Below are positions 58,294-64,000 of a DNA stretch of 64,000 nt, in pieces. Every line of letters starts with the position of its first letter. Within the stretch, counting starts at the first letter, position 1. The notes below the pieces were generated by a model. It searched no databases. It saw only the letters and a program-made list of their open reading frames with translations, and had not been told where the DNA came from. The translations under genes were made by a program, and so were the position numbers. The stretch is from Akebia trifoliata (Eukaryota > Streptophyta > Magnoliopsida > Ranunculales > Lardizabalaceae), in NCBI GenBank assembly GCA_017979445.1, contig CM030714.1, positions 4,526,001-4,590,000 of the forward strand, given 5' to 3'.

Positions 58294-59177
58294 CATTGTA
58301 AGATTTTTATTTCACTCCAACTTATTAAATTAGCTTAAAATTATTTTAGTGTGAAAGTTTGTTGTTTGAGTGCCTAGCTGAAAATATGTTGTCACAAACC
58401 ACATCTGATGATCCACAATTGCCATCATTCCCCTTTTTAACCAATCTCAGAAGAAGATTTCTAAAATACATTTCCCCGATCTTCTTGTTTATATTGATTG
58501 AATCAACAATCGGATGCAAATCCTAATTGGAAATCAATAACCCTATGATGTTCATCATAGTTGAGAGAAAATAAATAATAATCAGTGGAAGTAAAACATA
58601 TCCTAATTAGTTAGAATTGCGAGTTGTAACCAATGTCATAGATGAAAAGTCTTTAGGAAAGCCATGGAGCCCTTCCAAAGGCTAAATATGATGCTATCTT
58701 CTTGGCGAATTAAAGAGTGTGTTTTACTGTCCAAGGTCACAATCTTACTTGTATCCACTCTTTCTTCTCCAATCTATATGTCAAGAAGCCTTAGCATTAC
58801 AAAATCATATCTACATTTTAAATTTTCTAATGTACAAGTATGTTGTTATTGGCTCTATATTCATTCTAACATTCACATATATGAGATTCTATACACACGC
58901 CTTGTCCCTGTGGGGGCGAGCATGTAGTAAAATTGGTTGGGCTACTTGGTCCAACCCTTAGGTCATGTCCAAGAAAGGCTAATTACAACCCCAGTTAAAA
59001 AGAAATATGCAATCTTAAGTTTCTACAAAAAAAGATAGGAAGAATATCGAAAAGAATGTTGATTGGGATAAATGGTGATACTGGATATGAACACAGTACT
59101 CTAGTATCGAAATAGAAGACAACGTCAAGAAGCAAACATATCTGTTCAACTAATCACAAACTACATATATATATATA
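58294..59177. other. no gene; middle of duplicated segment, copy 2
   Basis: CACACGCCTTGTCCCTGTGG and GAGCATGTAGTAAAATTG (58,893-58,935) match 44,297-44,335. No exon is recognised. Confidence 0.4.
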
Positions 59178-59554
59178 GGGTGGCATTCTTTTGACAAAAT
59201 CCTAGACAATATTCTAGCAAAGCATTTTGTCTTCTATGGGCTAAAAATTTCAGAATGGACTGATGGTTTGTGAGGATGGTCTCTGTGGTGAGAAAATCAT
59301 CCTCTAAAAAAATTAGCTAATTCTGAAATTGTTAACCCTAGTTTATAAGATGAAGAATTGTGAACCGTCAACTTTTACCGTTAGTATGTAACCACTTTTC
59401 ATAGGGTTAGAAGTTTTAAAATTGGCTGATTTTTTGTGAGGATGATTTACTGATTATAGAGATCATTCTCACAAAAAATCAATCCATTCTGAAACTTTTT
59501 AGCAATATGTTTGTTTAGAATGTTGTATAGGATTTTGTCAAATGAACGCTACCC
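59178..59554. mobile_element. MITE with about 44-bp terminal inverted repeats
   Basis: The left end GGGTGGCATTCTTTTGACAA and the inverted right end GGGTAGCGTTCATTTGACAA match over about 44 bases, through AATCCTA and ATTCTA. ATATATATA abuts both ends and could be the target duplication, though it is low complexity. Inside, a second inverted pair (CAGAATGGACTGATGG / AATCAATCCATTCTGA) is present. Confidence 0.8.
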
Positions 59555-59569
59555 ATATATATATGGAGG

Positions 59570-62190
59570 GGTTTTCAATAGGCAAAAGTATAAAATTTTG
59601 TCTAAAATTTTGGCTTCGAGACTAGGAGAGATCCTTCCCTCGTTAATTTCCCCTGAACAAGGAGCATTTGTGAAGGGGAGAAATATCTATGATAACATCA
59701 TCATGGCTCAAGAAGTGTTAGATGATCTCAATTTAATAGTTAGAGGTAATAACTTGGCAATGAAAATCGACATAAAGAAAGCTTATGATAGGCTAGAATG
59801 GCCCTTCTTGATGGTTGTTCTTTCCAAGTTGAGGTTCTCAGTTGATTTTATAAAATTGATCAAAGGTTGCTTGCAGAGCGTCTCATATACAGTGTTAGTT
59901 AACGGGTGCTCTTATGGGTTTTTCGGAGGAAGACGCGGTTTGAGACAAGGAAATCCTTTGTCACCTAGCCTTTTCATCCTTGCAGAGGAGGCACTTAGTG
60001 TGGGTCTTAATAACCTAGTTCTTAAAGTTAAAATGGATAGATTTTTTGTTTCAAAAAAAGGGACAGCTCCAAGCCATCTCTTTTTTGCGGATGATTTAAT
60101 TATTTTCTCAAAGGCCACCTCCAAGTCCTTAAAAGCTATTATAGAATTTTTGGATTCTTATGAAATGGCTTCGGGTCAACAAAATAGTTTGGAGAAGAGC
60201 TGTTTTTTTGTGACTGATCATGTGGGAGTCAGAAGAATCGAGATAGTTAAGACCATTATGGGTTTTTCCAAGGGTTCCCTTCCAACCAACTATCTGGGTG
60301 TTCCATTGTTCACAGGAAAAATTACAAGATACATGTGTAGGGGATTAGTCTCAAAGATTTCAAGGAAGATGATAGGATGGAAATCAAACACCCTTTCAAA
60401 GGAGGCTGATTGATTTTATTATCTCATGTCTTTCCTCTATTCCAATGTACCTTATCTCATTATTACCTATTCCCAAGTCTATCTCAGATTCTTTGGAATC
60501 GTGTTTTGCAAAATACTTTTGGGGTAGCACTGAGGGTAAGAAAAAAAATCATCTTGTGGCTTGGCATAGAGTGTGTAAACCTAAGATAGAAGGTGGTCTG
60601 GGTATTAAATCACTTTTTGAGGTACATAGAACGGGTTTAATGAAAACATGCTGGAGATTGATGAATGAGAAGGGACTATGGATTGACTATCTCAAGAAGA
60701 AAAATATGTGAAGGATGGTAATTGGTGGAATCCTTCAAAAACAAGAGGCTCGATGCTTTGGAGAACTTTCCGGTGTTTTATTAAACTAACAATTAGGCTG
60801 ACAAAGAGCTTGATTGGAGATGGAGCAGAAACTTCTCTATTCTTACATAATTGGAGAGGGTCAAGTCCATTAATAGATCTCTATCCGAATGAAAACAAAA
60901 ACATTATGTTGAAGGAGGTTTGGGATCAAGAGGGTTGGAACGTTTCGAAACTTAGAGCCTTGGTCATGAATAATTCAGCAGTGGAAGAGATTTTGGCATC
61001 AAATGTTCAGCAAAGAAATCATGATAGATTAATTTGAATGGCCTCAAATTCAGGATTGTTTTTCTTCTCGATCGGCATGAAAATCTTTGAGAGCTAGGGG
61101 AAATGTCTCTCTAATCTGCAAAGCAATTTAGAATGCAAAGGTGCCGACTAAGATGAAGACTCTAGCGTGAAAAATCTATCATAAAGCGTCCTGGTGGACA
61201 TTGTTCGAAAAAAATGGGGTATACCTATGGCTTCAAGATGTTCTTGTTGTAAAGGTAATGAAGAAACTATTGAGCACCTTTTTTTCCAATGTCCGTTTAC
61301 GATAGAGGTGTGGAACTTCTTTAGCTATCATTTGCTTGAGGAGATAGCCAGAGTTATGACGCCTGGGTCTTTACTTAAATGGGGTTTTTCAAAAAAATCC
61401 TAATTTGGAAGTGTCAGTGGTATGGTTTCGTGGGTAATATGTTGAAACATATGGCTAACTAGAAATAGATGTATTTTTGAAGACTTGAAACCTTCAGTTC
61501 AAGTGGTCATTAATTATTGTCTGAAATGGGTAAAGGTATTGGAGGAACATTTGTTTTTCAAGCTCCCATCTTCAGATGATGCTCTCCGAAAATTATCAGA
61601 TATTGGAATTCATCGAAAATAGATCGTTCGACGTTGTCTACTTAAAATCTGCTGGAAGAGACCGCCTCATGGTTGGTTTAAGTTAAACACTGATGGATCA
61701 GCAATCTGTAATCCAGGTTTATCAAGTGGTGGTGCTATTTTACATAATGAACATGGTGATTTGGTGGAAGCAGGTCATTGGAACTTCGGAATGACGACAA
61801 ACAATATGGTAGAAGTCCGTGCGTTGGTAGCTACGCTGGAGAGTTTTGATTTACAAGGTAAGAATATCATCATTGAAATGGATTCAGCTATCATAGTCAA
61901 AGGTCTTGCACATTATGCGGTCTCGTGGAAATTGGATGAATGGGTATTTAAGGCAAGATCATTGATTTCAAAAATAGATGCTCGAGTGTGCCATGTTTGG
62001 AGAGAAGCTAATGCAACGACAAATGCACTTGCTGCTGCTGCTATCCAGAACCTTTAGTCCTCGACATTCAAAAGAGCTTGCGATTTGCCTTTAAATGTAA
62101 AAAATGCTTATATGGGAGATAAGCTAGATCTTCCGCAATTTAGATATGTAACTCGTTAGGGTTCTATCTTTGTATATTTGTTTACAATCT
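59570..62190 (+). mobile_element. 5'-truncated LINE (reverse transcriptase to RNase H), broken
   Basis: ORF2 remnant in four pieces. 59,585-60,413 codes for the reverse transcriptase from KYKILSKILASRLGEILPS, with AFVKGRNI, DIKKAYDRLEW, GLRQGNPLSPSLF and the catalytic FADDLIIFSKA. 60,445-61,037 is the downstream linker (KYFWG, GGLGIKSL). 61,194-61,403 holds the CCHC-like zf-RVT (CSCCKG...HLFFQCP). 61,640-62,057 is the RNase H domain (NTDGSAICNPG, VEVRALVATL, EMDSAIIV, VWREANATTNALA) with its acidic residues kept. At least three stops or shifts separate them. No endonuclease is left, so it cannot move on its own. It starts right after one MITE and ends at a partial one. Confidence 0.85.
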
Positions 62191-62199
62191 AAATAAATT

Positions 62200-62363
62200 T
62201 TGATGGGGTCAGAAGGTTCTGATTGGGCTGATGTTTTGAGGTTGTCTTCTCGTCATAGAGATCATCCACACAAAAAATCAGCTCAATCTGAAACTTTTAA
62301 CTCATACTTTCAAAAATTATTGTTTTTAGATATGTTTTTACTTGTATCCCTTGAACGCTCCCC
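62200..62363. mobile_element. right half of a MITE related to 59,178-59,554
   Basis: GATTGGGCTGATGTTTTGAG, TCATAGAGATCATCCACACA, CAGCTCAATCTGAAACTTTT and the terminal TTGAACGCTCCCC parallel the right half of the complete MITE (GAACGCTACCC). The left half is absent. Confidence 0.6.
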
Positions 62364-62547
62364 ATATATACATGTGTGTGTGTGTGTTTAGGGATGGCAT
62401 AATAAGTAAGCAGAAAGCATAAATTATACAAATCTATATTCTAAGTTTTCTAATACAAATCTAAAAATTAATAATTCTTGGTTTCCAATACTTTGTGAAA
62501 ATGAATCAATGTTCCTGGGTGGGGTTTTCTGTTTGTATAATAAAGAG

Positions 62548-62940
62548 GGATTTTTTTTTCTTCGCTAAGCAAGTGAAGAAAATTTTATAAAAAAGGAGAA
62601 AGAAAATTAAAAAATTCTGGTGCTTGGGAGATTCAGTTGATCTTCAACGAACACCTTTTTAACAAGAAAAGAAAGAGAATGAACAGAAGAAAAGAAATTT
62701 GAGGATCCTGTTGATGAAGCAAAAACCACAAGAGCATCCGCTGTGTTATTCCCTTCTCTAAAGATGTGCTTGATATCCCATTCAATCTGATTAAGGATGA
62801 ACAAACACCTTGAGACCAAAGATTCAAAACACCAAGGAAACTTCCCTCCTTTGAGAGCATTGACCACCAGAAGCGAGTCTGATTCATTTTGAAGCTTGAC
62901 GCCAGAGAGAGGAATGAAAAGTAATACAAGAGAGAAGAAG
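62548..62940 (-). mobile_element. LINE 3' end fragment (RNase H)
   Basis: Minus strand: NESDSLLVVNALKGG (the usual ESDS block), then HIFREGNNTADALVVFAS, the RNase H tail, and 3' end GCTTAGCGAAGAAAAAAAA. 5'-truncated. Confidence 0.75.
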
Positions 62941-63206
62941 TTTGTTGGTGGCAATAAGAATGAATAAGCACAATTCTTTCACATATATTCTTCTATGCAA
63001 TTCTTTCATTGAAACAATATCTGCAAATTTTCCATCTTAGATATCCCATTATAAACATTTTTATAACCATTACCCAAATAGTGAAATTCAAGAGAAAAAA
63101 AAAGCATCAAAATCAGCAAACATCATAGACAAAGTAGTTGCACAGAGAGATCCTCACAACCCCAGAATTGGCAAAAAAATGTCTTCTGAGTGGTTCTTGT
63201 TTTGAG

Positions 63207-63790
63207 TTTTAGAGATCTACAAGGGCATAACCCAAAGAAACAAAAACGGAATTTCAAGCAAAGCAAATTCAATACAGAAAACAAAACAAGGCTAGAACTT
63301 TGAAAATCGAAATTGATCGCCTAGCCAACAAAAATAACCAAAGAAAACAAGACCATCTTCTCGATCTGGATTCCGTGTGGATCCAAGGGCCTGATAGGAG
63401 CTCAGAATGACCTCTTAATCAAGAAGATCAAAACCTCTAATATCAAAAACCAATTCCATTTCTTTGAACCTCTAAAAGAATAAACCTATAAAAACATGCA
63501 TAAAAGATGAAGTACCCATCACTTAAAAATCAAAATAGATCAAACTAATCTACCTGAGAACCAAGGGAACATTCACAGTTGATCTCAAGATCACCACTGA
63601 TGAATACCCTAAACCTCCCAACAGCATCTCCCACGTATGCAGCTGAGATTTTTACCAAGTAAATCATTGATCCTTTTTCACTCTTACAAACTAAAGCTAT
63701 TTATCCCTTCCTCCATCTCTCTCTCTCCGAGTCCCGCACACAATGGTGGGATGGTGATGTAAGTTAACTAGGGTTTTGGTCACATGTTCC
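63207..63790 (-). pseudogene. 5' exon and promoter fragment, copy 2, with ULTRAPETALA-like peptide
   Basis: Minus strand: GGGATAAATAGCTTTAG (TATA-like, about 63,695-63,711), then an open frame MIYLVKISAAYV followed by GDAVGRFRVFISGDLEINCE and CSLGSQ, ending at a GT donor (63,553/63,552), then an intron-like stretch to 63,207. The GDAV.R.RVF..GDLEI.CEC pattern closely matches, from memory, the start of the SAND-like region of plant ULTRAPETALA proteins. The rest of that protein is absent in the window. The matching place in copy 1 lacks this reading. Gene fragment or chimera; I am unsure. Confidence 0.45.
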
Positions 63791-64000
63791 TAAGAGCACA
63801 CGTTTGGGTGCATTAAATACACCTTGAAATTAAATTTCCTGCCAAAAATTCCTTAACATGTGCATTTTAGGAAAAAAATTCAATTTCCAAGGTGTGTTTA
63901 ATATATCTTAACATGTGCCCAGAGGGCACATTTAGGTGCATTAAATACACCTTGGAAATTGAATTTCCTTCTAAAAATGCTGAAAAAACTTTGAAACGGG
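63785..64000. mobile_element. adjacent MITE copies at the window edge
   Basis: GTGCATTAAATACACCTTG occurs at 63,809 and 63,937, and the inverted CAAGGTGTGTTTAATATATC lies between them near 63,880, with TTAACATGTGC words around. At least one palindromic unit plus the start of a second. The window ends inside it. Confidence 0.55.

Overview
The window is nuclear DNA of a flowering plant, most likely a eudicot. It is AT-rich, its genes are split by GT-AG introns, and it is full of plant-type transposons (Athila-like Ty3/gypsy, plant LINEs with an RNase H tail, solo LTRs, many MITEs). I cannot name the species. No rRNA, tRNA, CRISPR or bacterial features were seen.

The one complete gene I can reconstruct lies at 32,730-39,067 (+): a nine-exon NCL-type sodium/calcium exchanger-like gene (signal peptide, two half Na_Ca_ex domains, a central EF-hand region). 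All eight introns join in frame to give 698 codons. A second copy lies on the opposite strand at 22,430-12,511. It has the same nine exon-like blocks but carries nonsense codons, frameshifts, a lost splice acceptor, an in-frame deletion and LTR insertions, so it is a pseudogene. The two form a head-to-head inverted duplication about 10 kb apart, with shared promoter and 3' flank. Both carry a tandemly doubled EF-hand exon pair (four EF hands). The intact copy has lost the acidic residue in both alpha repeats (Gly119, Arg594), while the dead copy still encodes Glu at both places. This is the most interesting biology in the window.

Layout. 1-11.4 kb: gene-poor, with LINE 3' ends, MITEs, an LTR-like block and one possible small gene (5,449-5,922, minus) with three 27-residue repeats. 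11.7-22.7 kb: the NCL pseudogene, with a 2.9-kb solo LTR (perfect 5-bp target duplication) and an 809-bp LTR in its intron 2. 22.7-32.4 kb: MITEs and other non-autonomous elements. 32.3-39.7 kb: the intact NCL-like gene. 41.8-42.5 kb: a Nudix hydrolase (CoA pyrophosphatase type) reduced to its first two exons. 42.9-45.9 kb and 48.5-63.9 kb: two copies of a minus-strand segment holding broken PHD-finger exons and a 5' exon region. The second copy is expanded by a LINE fragment (9-bp target duplication), an 8.3-kb Athila-like element, and a LINE lying between MITE sequences.

The genes do not form a pathway. The story is duplication, decay and transposon colonisation around one surviving, four-EF-hand NCL-like gene that may have lost transport activity.
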